Source of the DNA: VXYL01 sp965116935
GTDB lineage: Bacteria; Pseudomonadota; Gammaproteobacteria; Pseudomonadales; Azotimanducaceae
Length of the DNA stretch: 64,000 nt
Direction of reading: 5' to 3'
Assembly: GCA_965116935.1 (NCBI GenBank)
Contig: OZ220737.1
Span: forward strand, 5,716,673-5,780,672
The translations under genes were made by a program, and so were the position numbers. The notes under the pieces are model-generated. The model was not told where the DNA came from and did not search any database. It worked only from the letters and a program-made list of their open reading frames with translations. This document shows positions 1-7,811 of the stretch, piece by piece; the first letter of the stretch is position 1, and the number at the start of each line of letters is the position of its first letter.

Positions 1-267
1 CCACTGCTGCTCGCCTGAGAGGTAGGAGTCGGGACCCTCCTTTGGCAGACCGATCTCCTCCAGCTCCCCGAGGAGCTGACCGTGGGAGACGTCGAGTCTC
101 GCTGCGAAATCCCGTACTGTCTTAGCCTGTAGCAGCTCATTCTGCTCCTCGGGGGTGAGCGAGTCGGCCTCCGACCGCTTCCCAATCCCGATCTCCCTCG
201 CCGCCCTTAGGATTTCCTGGGCAGCCAGCTGTCGCTGATGCGCGAACGACTCGACCGTGTGTTTCAT
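1..267 (-). CDS. Small protein with IF2_N-like domain (3' end beyond window)
   Basis: The ATG is at 267 and the frame is open to the left edge, giving 89 residues of a longer protein. Residues about 49-80 (AKTVRDFAARL, then DVSHGQLLGELEEIGLP) look like the IF2_N fold found at the N-terminus of translation initiation factor IF-2 and in some unrelated regulators. There is no GTPase region in view and the neighbours are not translation genes, so this is unlikely to be infB. The ATG overlaps the stop of the upstream gene as ATGA, which implies translational coupling as the third gene of an operon. The function is unknown. Confidence 0.6.
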   Translation of the reverse strand, partial: MKHTVESFAHQRQLAAQEILRAAREIGIGKRSEADSLTPEEQNELLQAKTVRDFAARLDVSHGQLLGELEEIGLPKEGPDSYLSGEQQW

Positions 268-590
268 GGGTAGCACGTTAGGACTCTCCCGCCCCAGAGG
301 CAAAAGGTCGCTCCCTCGACGCGAATGCGATAAGGAGACCCGCCCGCGAACGCGATGAGCGGCTTGGCCTCGACGGTGTCAAGCCGTCGCTTCAGCCGTT
401 GCCTTGCGGCAGCAAGGTCGACTCCTTCGAAGCGCTCCAGATACGGGAGCGTGGCGTGGTCAGATATTGCCAGGTGGCCGGTCCGGGCGATCTGATCTTT
501 TTTCCGCGAAGGCCGAAAGGCGTTGGCTGATGGCCGACGCCGTATGTGCGGGTCTTTCCGGCCCGCATGCGGAGGCTTGCCGGGGATCAT
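264..590 (-). CDS. Small hypothetical protein, middle gene of the YaaW operon
   Basis: This is a 108-residue protein if started at the ATG at 590, which overlaps the stop of the upstream YaaW-like gene as ATGA. Its own stop overlaps the next ATG in the same way. The frame extends upstream to 668, but that would lie wholly inside the YaaW gene. The C-terminal half reads like a folded small protein (ISDHATLPYLERFEGVDL near residue 43, then a beta-rich end GATFCLWGGRVLTCYP). I do not recognise the family. The tight overlaps on both sides are the main support that it is translated. Confidence 0.55.
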   Translation of the reverse strand: MIPGKPPHAGRKDPHIRRRPSANAFRPSRKKDQIARTGHLAISDHATLPYLERFEGVDLAAARQRLKRRLDTVEAKPLIAFAGGSPYRIRVEGATFCLWGGRVLTCYP

Positions 591-1381
591 GACTGCTGGT
601 CGACCTTGGCCCCGCACTCGTTGCAGAAGGAAAACGAGTCGGGCAGGAGCGCCGAGCAACTGGGGCACTGGCGGAGCTTCTGTTGCAGGCGAAGCCCCGC
701 AACATGGATGACGCTAGGTATGGTGACTCTGTGGGAGGGCCCGGCCAGCTGGTTCAGAGTCGTCAAAACAGACGCTGTCCAGCCGATCGGGCCGATGGCG
801 ATCGAGAGCCCCTTCGCGGCGAGCCAGTTGATGACGACCGGGAGACCTCGTCCGATGGCGGCCTTCACCACGGCGTTGGCGACAATCAGCATGAGTTGGT
901 AGGTTCCGAAACCACCCGCCCGGAGGATCGCCTGCAGGGCCATTGCCGAGCCACCCTTGACGAAGGACAGGTTCGATTTGCCGATCTTGCGGAGGAGTTC
1001 AAGACGCTCTTCAGGGGTCATTGACTCGAAGGCCTTTTCGCAGACCGTCGTCAGGATCGCCGTCTCGACGTCCTCGATGGGGCGTGCCTTGTTGAAGGGC
1101 ACCTTCAGCGTGGTGGCGACGTCGCAGACAATCTCATGGTAGGACGGGCCGGTGCCCCTAGCGCAGTTCGCAAACGTGTTCCCGCCAAACGCGCGTATCT
1201 CCCTGGCTATCAGGTCGACATACTGCCCATGATCCGGGTAGTAGCGTCGGTAGCCATCTTCAATGGACAGGGTCTCGGTGATCTTCTTCTTCATGATGAC
1301 GGCATGTAGGACATCCAGCTCGTCGTTCGTAGCTCTTTTCAGGACGTCGTTCAACCCGTGGTCGTAGTCGATGATGTTCAT
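587..1381 (-). CDS. YaaW-family protein with C-terminal zinc ribbon
   Basis: This is a 264-residue protein. Residues 1-232 follow the layout of E. coli YaaW: an FGGN.AN motif at 65-72, a Y.EI..DV segment near 81-88, a Gly/Ala-rich hydrophobic centre (about 150-205), and the HRVTIPSVIHVAGLR block at 217-231. The last 30 residues add a CxxC...CxxC ribbon (C239, C242, C253, C256) that probably binds zinc and is not part of classical YaaW. The start at 1381 was chosen because AGGAA lies 6 nt upstream and it matches the YaaW N-terminus; an upstream ATG at 1441 lacks this. It is the first gene of an operon with two small proteins coupled by ATGA overlaps. The molecular role of YaaW is unknown. Confidence 0.8.
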   Translation of the reverse strand: MNIIDYDHGLNDVLKRATNDELDVLHAVIMKKKITETLSIEDGYRRYYPDHGQYVDLIAREIRAFGGNTFANCARGTGPSYHEIVCDVATTLKVPFNKARPIEDVETAILTTVCEKAFESMTPEERLELLRKIGKSNLSFVKGGSAMALQAILRAGGFGTYQLMLIVANAVVKAAIGRGLPVVINWLAAKGLSIAIGPIGWTASVLTTLNQLAGPSHRVTIPSVIHVAGLRLQQKLRQCPSCSALLPDSFSFCNECGAKVDQQS

Positions 1382-1564
1382 TTCGGTTCCTTTGTGCAGA
1401 ATGATCATTTTTAGTTTCAGCAAAAAAGTCGAAAATTGCAAGATGTCAAATGTGGAAAAAATATAGAGGGTAAATCGTCAGGGCCCGCAGGTTGTCGGTA
1501 AGCGGCCACTTACGGTTGTCGCGCCCCGTCACTACGTGACAAGGGCCTTCCCGCCAAGGGCTTT

Positions 1565-1909
1565 CCCGCCATGCACTTTTCCGTCGTCCTACACACCGTA
1601 GGACATCTCGCTTCCTGTCGGCCTGCGGCCCGCCGACCACGCACCCGCCCCTTTTGGCCCACGCACGTCACTAGACGTCCATGTCCTACGCAACCATGGC
1701 AAGGCCGGCTATTTCTCTCCGGGAGTCAGGCACCGTCTCGCCTGCCGTCATCGACAAAGGCAAGGCCCAGTCCCATCGTCGGAGCGAACGTGTAGCGAGG
1801 ATGGAAGGGTGTGTGGCAGGAAGGACCGCACGGCCGCGTGGGCCGCGGGCGGACAGGGGAGCGCGGGAGATGTCCTACGGTGTGTAGGACGGAAAAGGTG
1901 TGTGGCGGG
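1565..1909. mobile_element. MITE-like element, copy 1 (345 bp)
   Basis: This is a non-coding element bounded by inverted repeats of about 45 bp. The left end reads CCCGCCATGCACTTTTCCGT and continues with CCTACACACCGTAGGACATC. The right end is its reverse complement with few mismatches (1863-1909). The repeat itself contains the palindrome TCCTAC..GTAGGA. A second, nearly identical copy in the same orientation lies at 2970-3316. No transposase frame is present, so it would be mobilised in trans. A target duplication is not obvious. Short frames inside it are not convincing genes. Confidence 0.7.
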
Positions 1910-2200
1910 ATGATCTGACGGCATGAATGCCTCAGCGGATCGACGAAGGTGGATCGCGCCTGGTGGTTCGTGGCCAGGCTGGTGGCGCTGCCGCACGGCG
2001 CCACAGCGCACACTGTCTCGTCGACCAAATGCAGTCACATGGCGAGTCGACGACGGTTGAGTCATTCATCTTGCGTTCATGCATGACACCCGACGATGGG
2101 ATGTGCGGTGGATGGACACGACCGTGACAGAGGCGGATCAAGCTGCCGTACGCATCGCGATTGGACAGTTGGCGAGGTTTCGCATGGTCGGAGCGGTGAA

Positions 2201-2584
2201 TTGAGCAGGGAAGGCTCACGAAAACGCGGCAGTCGGACGTGCTTCGTGATTCGGTGCTCGCGGGAGGTCTTCTCGGAGGACGAGATGGAAATCCTTGAGA
2301 GATACGGCGTGGCATTTCAGCGACTCGCCGAAGGGGACCTCGCGCCGAGGACCGATGGCCAGAGGCGTTTCGTGGAGGTCGCGGATGGCGTACGGGAGCC
2401 CGAAACCATCTACGAAAAGGCGTGGTCGAAGTACCTGCGGCGCATTGAGTGGGAGAACGACCCACAGAACCGCGCCGCGATGGGGCCGCGCCGCAAGTTT
2501 CCCGACGACCGCGAAGATTGGAAGCGGATGGCAGGTGCGCAATGGGGCCAGACGATTCGGCGTTCCCGGGGTTTCGACGACTAG
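2201..2584 (+). CDS. DUF413 / MaoP (YifE)-family protein
   Basis: This is a 127-residue protein from a TTG start with GGAG 7-8 nt upstream. The core (FSEDEMEILERYG, then GDLAPRT, FVEVADGVREPET and KAWSKYLRRI) matches the MaoP/YifE family, which in E. coli acts with a maoS site on organisation of the chromosome near oriC. The C-terminus is longer than in E. coli and rich in charged and Trp residues. The frame also extends upstream to 2096, but that part has no family similarity. It stands alone between two MITE-like copies, unlike the usual fixed housekeeping location, so it may be a second, accessory copy. Confidence 0.65.
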   Translation: MSREGSRKRGSRTCFVIRCSREVFSEDEMEILERYGVAFQRLAEGDLAPRTDGQRRFVEVADGVREPETIYEKAWSKYLRRIEWENDPQNRAAMGPRRKFPDDREDWKRMAGAQWGQTIRRSRGFDD

Positions 2585-2969
2585 CCGTCGGACGATGGAG
2601 GCGGCACGGTTTGGGCCTGCAAAGCCTCCGATCCGTTCAATGTCACCTAGCGCCGATTTTGCCAGCGGTCGCCCGCAGGTGGGGGTCGCTGCAGCAGGGT
2701 CAGTCTCGTGCAACCCTCAACCAGTATGAGGCCCTTGCTGGCTGGAAGGCGCCCGTCACGGGCGGGCCGGCGTCGAGCGGCCTGGCGGCGGCGCATCGAC
2801 CGGGCCGCCCGCTTGACCGCGCGGCCGAGCTCGGCCCCTCGAGGCGGGGATCGCACGATCCTGTCTCGGGCGCGAGGCGTCGCCGGAGCGCGCGACGGTG
2901 ACCGGCGCCGCCGCACCGCAACCCGGCTCCCGAACGGATTGGGTGCGGGACCCGACCTGTCTGGGCTTT
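2585..2969. other. Intergenic, no gene seen
   Basis: This is 385 bp of very GC-rich sequence between the DUF413 gene and the second MITE copy. Several overlapping open frames exist on both strands, but all have Arg/Pro/Ala-rich composition typical of chance frames in high-GC DNA. No repeat or RNA was recognised. Confidence 0.5.
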
Positions 2970-3316
2970 CCCGCCATACACTTTTTCCGTCCTACACACC
3001 GTAGGACATCTCCCACGCTTCCTGTTGGCCTGCGGCCCGCCGAGCACGCACCCGCCCCTTTTGGCCCACGCACGTCACTAGACGTCCATGTCCTACGCAA
3101 CCATGGCAAGGCCGGCTGTTTCTCTCCGGGAGTCAGGCACCGTCTCGCCTGCCGTCATCGACAAAGGCAAAGCCCAGTCCCATCGTCGGAGCGAACGTGT
3201 AGCGAGGATGGAAGGGTGTGTGGCAGGAAGGACCGCACGGCCGCGTGGGCCGCGGGCGGACAGGGGAGCGTGGGAGATGTCCTACGGTGTGTAGGACCGA
3301 AAAGGTGTGTGGCGGG
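2970..3316. mobile_element. MITE-like element, copy 2 (347 bp)
   Basis: This is the second copy of the element at 1565-1909, in the same orientation, with only scattered differences. Both ends carry the same inverted repeats with the internal TCCTAC..GTAGGA palindrome (about 2990-3006 and 3279-3296). Together the two copies bracket the DUF413 gene, like a composite arrangement about 1.75 kb long, although there is no transposase. Flanks differ outside the last GGCGGG, except for a shared GGGCTTT just left of each copy. Confidence 0.7.
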
Positions 3317-3350
3317 CCGATACGCCTTATGTGGCGGGCCGATACGCCTT
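3309..3350 (+). repeat. Tandem 22 bp repeat at the MITE end
   Basis: GTGGCGGGCCGATACGCCTT occurs at 3309-3328 and again at 3331-3350, giving a 22 bp period. The first unit contains the right terminus of MITE copy 2, so the terminus plus 10 bp of flank has been duplicated, possibly by slippage. Confidence 0.75.
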
Positions 3351-3418
3351 TCAAAGCTCCCTCCGCGTCGGTGGCGTCGCCCCGGTTCGCGTCCGCTTCG
3401 GGTTAGTCCGCCGAACCT

Positions 3419-3491
3419 CGTAGGGGACGGGCTTGTCCCGTCCCGCATTGGACACTTGCGACGCACTCGGGACGGGACGGCCCGTCCCAAC
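3419..3491. repeat. Dispersed palindromic repeat, type C
   Basis: An inverted pair: GTAGGGGACGGGCTTGTCCC on the left and CGGGACGGGACGGCCCGTCC on the right. The same type is found at 22204-22294 and 62802-62876, with a partial version at 27381-27437. Probably REP-like. Confidence 0.7.
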
Positions 3492-3683
3492 CGATGTCCG
3501 ATGGCGATCAGCACCGCCCCGAACGGGGCAGCCGTATCGCGCAACCCGCCGTCCTCGCATGCGGCGTGGGCTCAGCAACATGTGCCGGTTGGACCCTTCA
3601 CTGGTGGCGTTCGTTCGCGTGCGCCTTGCTGTGGTGGGCCAGACTCTTGCGAGCCGTGCGAGTGGTGCGGTAGCGTGCCCAGC

Positions 3684-3938
3684 GTGAACGCAAAGCAACG
3701 CAGGACTCTGGATGCGGTGTTTGCCGATCCGGTGTCAGGAACCATCGAGTGGGACGCAATTGAGCGCCTTCTCATCGCGGTGGGTGCACGACGGATCGAA
3801 GGACGCGGTTCTCGGGTGCGATTTGAGAAGGATGGCAACGTCGAGACCTTCCACAGACCGCACCCGGCCAAGGAGGCGAAGCGCTACCAAGTTCGAGCTG
3901 CAAGGGCCTTCCTGCGGCGCATCGGAGTCGAGCCATGA
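3684..3938 (+). CDS. hicA: HicA-type mRNA interferase toxin
   Basis: This is 84 residues from a GTG start. The sequence shows the HicA layout: an N-terminal NAKQRRTLDAVFADPV helix, the GARRIEGRGSRVRF strand-turn, the FHRPHP motif with the likely catalytic His, and a C-terminal VRAARAFLRRIGV helix. HicA toxins are dsRBD-fold ribonucleases that cut mRNA when not bound by HicB. The open frame extends upstream to 2898, but that part is repeat and MITE sequence and is not credible protein. The stop overlaps the hicB start as ATGA, the usual toxin-first order. Confidence 0.85.
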   Translation: MNAKQRRTLDAVFADPVSGTIEWDAIERLLIAVGARRIEGRGSRVRFEKDGNVETFHRPHPAKEAKRYQVRAARAFLRRIGVEP

Positions 3939-4273
3939 ACAACGTCATGACCTACAAGGGATTCTCAGCGTGCATCGAATACGACGACGAGGACGGGATC
4001 CTGTTTGGTCGCGTGGCCGGCATCCGCGACGGCGTGGGGTTCCATGCCGAGTCCGTTGCCGCGCTTCGACTGGCATTCAGCGAGGCGGTGGACGACTACC
4101 TCGACACGTGCGCGAAGATCGGCAAGGTGCCGGATCGGCCCTACTCCGGCCAGGTCACGCTGCACATTAGCGCCGACGTACATCGCGACGTGGCAGTTGC
4201 CGCTGAACTCGCGGGCAAAGGCCTCAGCCAGTGGGCGGAGGAGGTCCTCAAGCGCTCGACGGAGCGACCTTAG
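3935..4273 (+). CDS. hicB: HicB-family antitoxin
   Basis: This is a 112-residue partner of HicA. Residues 5-70 form the HicB partial RNase H-like fold (YKGFSACIEYDDEDGILFG, then VAALRLAFSEAVDDYLDTC). The C-terminal part (LHISADVHRDVAVAAELAGK, then LSQWAEEVLKRS) is a ribbon-helix-helix-like DNA-binding segment, so the protein should both neutralise HicA and repress the operon. Translation is coupled to hicA by a 4 nt overlap. Confidence 0.88.
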   Translation: MNNVMTYKGFSACIEYDDEDGILFGRVAGIRDGVGFHAESVAALRLAFSEAVDDYLDTCAKIGKVPDRPYSGQVTLHISADVHRDVAVAAELAGKGLSQWAEEVLKRSTERP

Positions 4274-4716
4274 GCCGAAGTCTTCGGCATGAGGGACCGC
4301 AGGGGACGGGCAACCGCCATCGATTGGTCGTCGCGTTGAGAGTTGGACCATTTTCGCGCCCCCGGATGACCTTCTCGCCCCGCGAAGGACGTCCCAGTCG
4401 AGGCAACTCGCGTGGCTGTGTGGCGAAAGCGCCGCGAGTCGTGGTCTCTGTCAGGAGACGGTCGACCGGGTAGGCATTGTCCCGACGCTGGCGATGGCAG
4501 GCGACCACATCCCTGACCGGGAACCACCGTCTCCTGGTAGGCTCGCCGCATGGCGACTCCAGCCAATACAAGGAGCCGTTCACGAGGACGACGACTTCGA
4601 GGGCTGTGGGCGCTGCGATCGCCTACCGAAAGCTCAGATTAGTCGGTGGCCTTGGTCGTCCATCGTTGCCTGTCCGGGAACCTTAGCTCGAAAGTCGAAC
4701 CTTGAGCTGCGGGTCG
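4274..4716. other. Intergenic, no convincing gene
   Basis: This is 443 bp between hicB and a small minus-strand gene. A minus-strand frame at 4248-4583 (111 residues, Arg-rich) is open, but it overlaps the end of hicB, has no recognisable motif and resembles chance frames. No palindromic repeat of the dispersed family was seen. Confidence 0.4.
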
Positions 4717-4962
4717 CTACGTGTCGAGGGCTCTTTGACTCAGCAGTGCACCGGGCGCCTCCTTGGCAGTCAGCGCGATGACACGGCACCGGTTTGGCGT
4801 CATTCCGTCTAGGAATCCGTAGCCGTCATCGAGCTCGTCGCGCGCCATGTCCTCGGACGTGTACACCTCGACGATGTCGCCTTCGTCGGTGACAATGGCG
4901 TATAGGTGATACGCGTGCGGTACATCGGCTTCCTTCACAGTCTCATTACCCCTAAAGCACAA
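4717..4962 (-). CDS. Small hypothetical protein
   Basis: An 81-residue frame. The centre (HLYAIVTDEGDIVEVYTSED, then DELDDGYGFLDG and CRVIALTAKEA) has the balanced composition and alternating hydrophobic pattern of a real alpha/beta protein, unlike the Arg/Pro-rich frames around it. Either the ATG at 4962 or the GTG at 4938 could be the start; AGGGG lies 10 nt before the GTG. I do not recognise the family. It stands alone between non-coding stretches in the accessory region. Confidence 0.5.
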   Translation of the reverse strand: MCFRGNETVKEADVPHAYHLYAIVTDEGDIVEVYTSEDMARDELDDGYGFLDGMTPNRCRVIALTAKEAPGALLSQRALDT

Positions 4963-5312
4963 TGGCGATGTGCGGAATCAGCCATGTCTTCCCCCCGGAT
5001 GCCACAGAGGACTCCGCTGCGGAACTGCGGCGACGCTGACGGCCGGAATCGGCGACAAGGGGAAGTCATCGATTGACCATGATTCAATGGCTTGCGAGGG
5101 TGCGACCTCCGTTGCCAAGGCCAAGAGCGTCGCTTTTCTACGGGCTGTTCAAAACAACAGTATAAGGATCTCGCGCGATGTTGGAAAGCCCCGTGTGGCG
5201 GTCTGCACGAGATCCTCTGCCTGAAGCATGGAGGCGTACCCGCGAGTTCTGCTGCCCAGGGGGCCTCCGCCGGCGAAGGTGCTCTTTGCAGGACCTCGGA
5301 ACAGGTCGACCC
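4963..5312. other. Intergenic, no gene seen
   Basis: 350 bp with lower GC than the average of the window and no credible coding frame on either strand. It lies past the stop of the interrupted ATPase/nuclease gene. No repeat was recognised. Confidence 0.4.
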
Positions 5313-6088
5313 TCACATCCCCCAGACGACGACTTGGCGGTCCTCATGCACTACCTCGCGCCGGAACACCTTTTCACTCCAGCCGCGGTCCTGGCGGCGG
5401 TCGAAGACGACCAGGTGACCGGTCTCGGCGCCGCTGCGCTCCATGTACCCGGCAGTCTGGGCGATCCCATCGCTGACGATGCGGTCAACGCTCCGGCGCT
5501 GCGCCTCGTACACCACCTTGCACTCGATCACGATCCTGCGCCACAAATCGGAGGGCTGCGTTGGATCGGTCGGCCATAGAATCAGGATATCCGTGGCGCC
5601 GCGACCCAGGCCGTATTCCCGGTGGATGCGCCCGCCGCCGTTGACGATCCGCTGCAGGTACGCCTGCAGGATGAGCTGTGGTCCCGCCTCCTGGTAGTCG
5701 AAACGACCCAGCCAATGTTCCGAGTTCTCGCGGAAGAAGACCTGGAATGCTTCCAGCAGCTTGTCAATGTCCAGGTCGCCAGAAGCATCGACGAACCATG
5801 CGGTCTGCTGCGGCATGGCCACTTGCGTGGCATGGCCTAGCTCGCGCGGGATGACCTCCGCATAGATCGGGTTGGCGATGCGTATTTCGTCCCCTTGAGC
5901 GATCAGCCCAAGATCTCGCGCGTAGCCTAGGTCGCGGTCACGCTCGAGGTTGCCGACCTCCGTGGTCCCGACCGCTTCGTTTACGCCGGTCAGCAGTGGC
6001 TCAACCACGCGCTGCACCCTCGGCTCTACCAGCTTGTGGGCAAGCTGGTCGAGGTGCGTGCGCCGACTCAGTATCAACTCCTCCCGGG
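5313..6088 (-). pseudogene. AAA-ATPase/PD-(D/E)XK protein, C-terminal part, cut off by an IS
   Basis: This is the distal half of a gene split by the insertion sequence at 6097-7803. It encodes about 258 residues starting with LAREELILSRRTHLDQLAHK. The end is a PD-(D/E)XK nuclease-like domain: the Asp in GRGATDILILWP and the Glu/Lys of VIECKVVYEA, then a QTAGYM helix and HLVVFDRR. These features match ATP-binding proteins of the AAA-like family with a C-terminal nuclease-fold domain, often found in mobile and defence regions. Removing the IS and one target duplication restores a single 543-codon frame with the part at 7804-8656. A TTG at 6077 could in principle start a separate product. Confidence 0.75.
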
Positions 6089-6096
6089 CTAGCTAG
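6089..6096. repeat. Target site duplication, left copy
   Basis: CTAGCTAG directly abuts the left inverted repeat of the IS and is repeated at 7804-7811 beside the right one. The octamer is itself palindromic, so the exact boundary between duplication and inverted repeat could be placed differently. Confidence 0.7.
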
Positions 6097-7803
6097 TTCC
6101 TGTCCGTAAACTCGCAACGGACTGAATGAACTTGGAAAAGGGTTCATTCGGGGGAGTTTGGTCCGGCGTTTCGGCTACCATTGGCTCGTTCCCCAACGAA
6201 CGAACGGAACCGAACCGCCGGAGGTGCAATGCGCCAGAGACGCATCACGCAGTTGAGCCTATTCCATCCTTGCGCCGTTGACCACCCGGTGGGGGACGAC
6301 CTGGAGCGGATGTCGTCGTGGCTGGACGGGCATCCGGAGCTGCTGGAGGAGGTGGCGTCGGACCTTGGCGGGAGTCCGGGCGGGGTCGGGCGCCGGGGTC
6401 TGTCGTGCGAGACGGTTCTTCGCTGCGCGCTGCTGAGGCACCTTCGGCAGGAGACGTTCCGGGGTCTGGAGTTCCTGCTGCGGGACTCTCGCTCTGCGCA
6501 GCGGTTCGCGCGGGTGGACGCGCTGCGTCCGCCGGGCAAGTCGGCGCTTCAGGCGACGGTGGGGTCGATCCGGGCGGAGACGTGGGAGCGGATCAACGGG
6601 GTTCTGCTGGCGGCCGCCCGCTCGTCGGGGGTGGAGTCGGGGGAACGGGTTCGGGTGGACAGCACGGTGACGCGGACGAACATCCTGGAGCCGTCGGACA
6701 GCGGGCTGCTGTGGGACGGGGTTCGGGTTCTGACGCGGCTGCTGGTTCAGGCGCGGGAGTCGTTCGGCGCGGACGCGGTGTCGTTCCGCGACCACCGCCG
6801 TTCGGCGAAGCGGCGGGCGCTGGAGGTTCGGACGCAGCGCGGCGCGGAGCGCCGGGCGAAGACGTACCGGCGCCTGCTGCGGATCGTGGAGCGGACGCGG
6901 GGGTACGCGTCGGCGGCGCTGGCGGCCGTGGAGGCGGCCGGCGAGGGCGAGGCGTGCTGGCAGGCGTGGCGGAAGAAGGTGGAGGAGTGCGACAGGCTGC
7001 TGGGCCGGGTGGTGGGGCAGACCCGGCGGCGGGTGCTGGACGGGGAGAAGGTGCCGGCGCAGGAGAAGGTCGTGAGCCTTTTCGAGCCGCACACGGACAT
7101 CGTCGTCAAGGGCGGTCGCCGGACGCAGTACGGCCACAAGCTGAACCTGGCGACGGGTCGCAGCGGGCTGGTTCTGGACGTGGCGGTGGAGGACGGCAAC
7201 CCGGCCGACAGCGCCCGCTGCCTGCCGATGCTGGAGCGGCACGCGGCGCGCTGGGGCGCGGCGCCGACCCACGCGGCGTTCGACGGCGGCTACGCCTCGC
7301 GCGAGAACCTGAAGGCGGCGAAGGCGCTCGGCGTGCGGCACGCGGTGTTCCAGAAGACGCGCGGCCTGAAGGACGAGGAGATGTCGCCGTCGTCGTGGAT
7401 CCGGCGCCAGCTGCGCAACTTCCGCGCCGGCGTCGAGGCCGGCATCTCGCACCTGAAGCGCTGCTTCGGCCTGGGCCTGTGCCGCTGGAAGGGACTGCCG
7501 GCGTTCCGCGCCTACGTGCAGTCGGCCGTGTTCGCCCACAACCTCGCCCGCCTCGTCCGGCTCCTGCCCAGACCCGGATAGAAAGCGCCGCCGAAACGGC
7601 CAGCGCCGCGTCCCGGACGGAACGCGATGGCTCCCCTCGCCCGCGCGTCCGACTCGCGACGAAAACCCCGTGCAAAGCGCCACACTCGACCGTCACGCCT
7701 GCAAAAGAGCCTTCCTGCGGCACCGAAAGCATCCGCCCGAAACCCCCAGGCACTCTCCCGAACGCGCTCTCCTTGCCGCCAAAACGGCGTTTACGGACAG
7801 GAA
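6097..7803 (+). mobile_element. Insertion sequence of the ISNCY type, 1707 bp
   Basis: The element has perfect 15 bp terminal inverted repeats (TTCCTGTCCGTAAAC at 6097-6111, reverse complement at 7789-7803) and is flanked by CTAGCTAG on both sides. It carries one full-length transposase. The ends and gene look intact, so the insertion may be recent and the element possibly still active. It splits the AAA-ATPase/nuclease gene of the TIR/SLOG cluster. Confidence 0.9.
6229..7581 (+). CDS. ISNCY-family transposase
   Basis: This is a 450-residue DDE-type transposase. The N-terminus (MRQRRITQLSLF, then WLDGHPELLEEVASDL and GRRGLSCETVLRCALLRHLR) is characteristic of the ISNCY group. Acidic candidates for the catalytic triad are in VRVDSTVTRTNI, AAFDGGYAS and the C-terminal GVEAGISHLKRCFGLGLC segment, where Glu precedes the helix. 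The ATG at 6229 was preferred over a TTG at 6181 because GGAGG lies 5 nt upstream. It occupies most of the IS. Downstream of the stop, about 200 bp run to the right inverted repeat. Confidence 0.9.
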   Translation: MRQRRITQLSLFHPCAVDHPVGDDLERMSSWLDGHPELLEEVASDLGGSPGGVGRRGLSCETVLRCALLRHLRQETFRGLEFLLRDSRSAQRFARVDALRPPGKSALQATVGSIRAETWERINGVLLAAARSSGVESGERVRVDSTVTRTNILEPSDSGLLWDGVRVLTRLLVQARESFGADAVSFRDHRRSAKRRALEVRTQRGAERRAKTYRRLLRIVERTRGYASAALAAVEAAGEGEACWQAWRKKVEECDRLLGRVVGQTRRRVLDGEKVPAQEKVVSLFEPHTDIVVKGGRRTQYGHKLNLATGRSGLVLDVAVEDGNPADSARCLPMLERHAARWGAAPTHAAFDGGYASRENLKAAKALGVRHAVFQKTRGLKDEEMSPSSWIRRQLRNFRAGVEAGISHLKRCFGLGLCRWKGLPAFRAYVQSAVFAHNLARLVRLLPRPG

Positions 7804-7811
7804 CTAGCTAG
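7804..7811. repeat. Target site duplication, right copy
   Basis: CTAGCTAG directly after the right inverted repeat, a direct copy of 6089-6096. It contains the TAG that ends the N-terminal ATPase fragment. Confidence 0.7.

Noticed and set aside
2898..3683. N-terminal extension of the HicA frame (up to 346 residues)
   Set aside because: This part is MITE and palindromic repeat DNA; the GTG at 3684 gives the normal HicA length and start.
6318..7811. A second long plus-strand frame inside the IS
   Set aside because: Its Gly/Ala/Arg-rich translation has no motif and is a frame shadow of the ISNCY transposase at 6229-7581.
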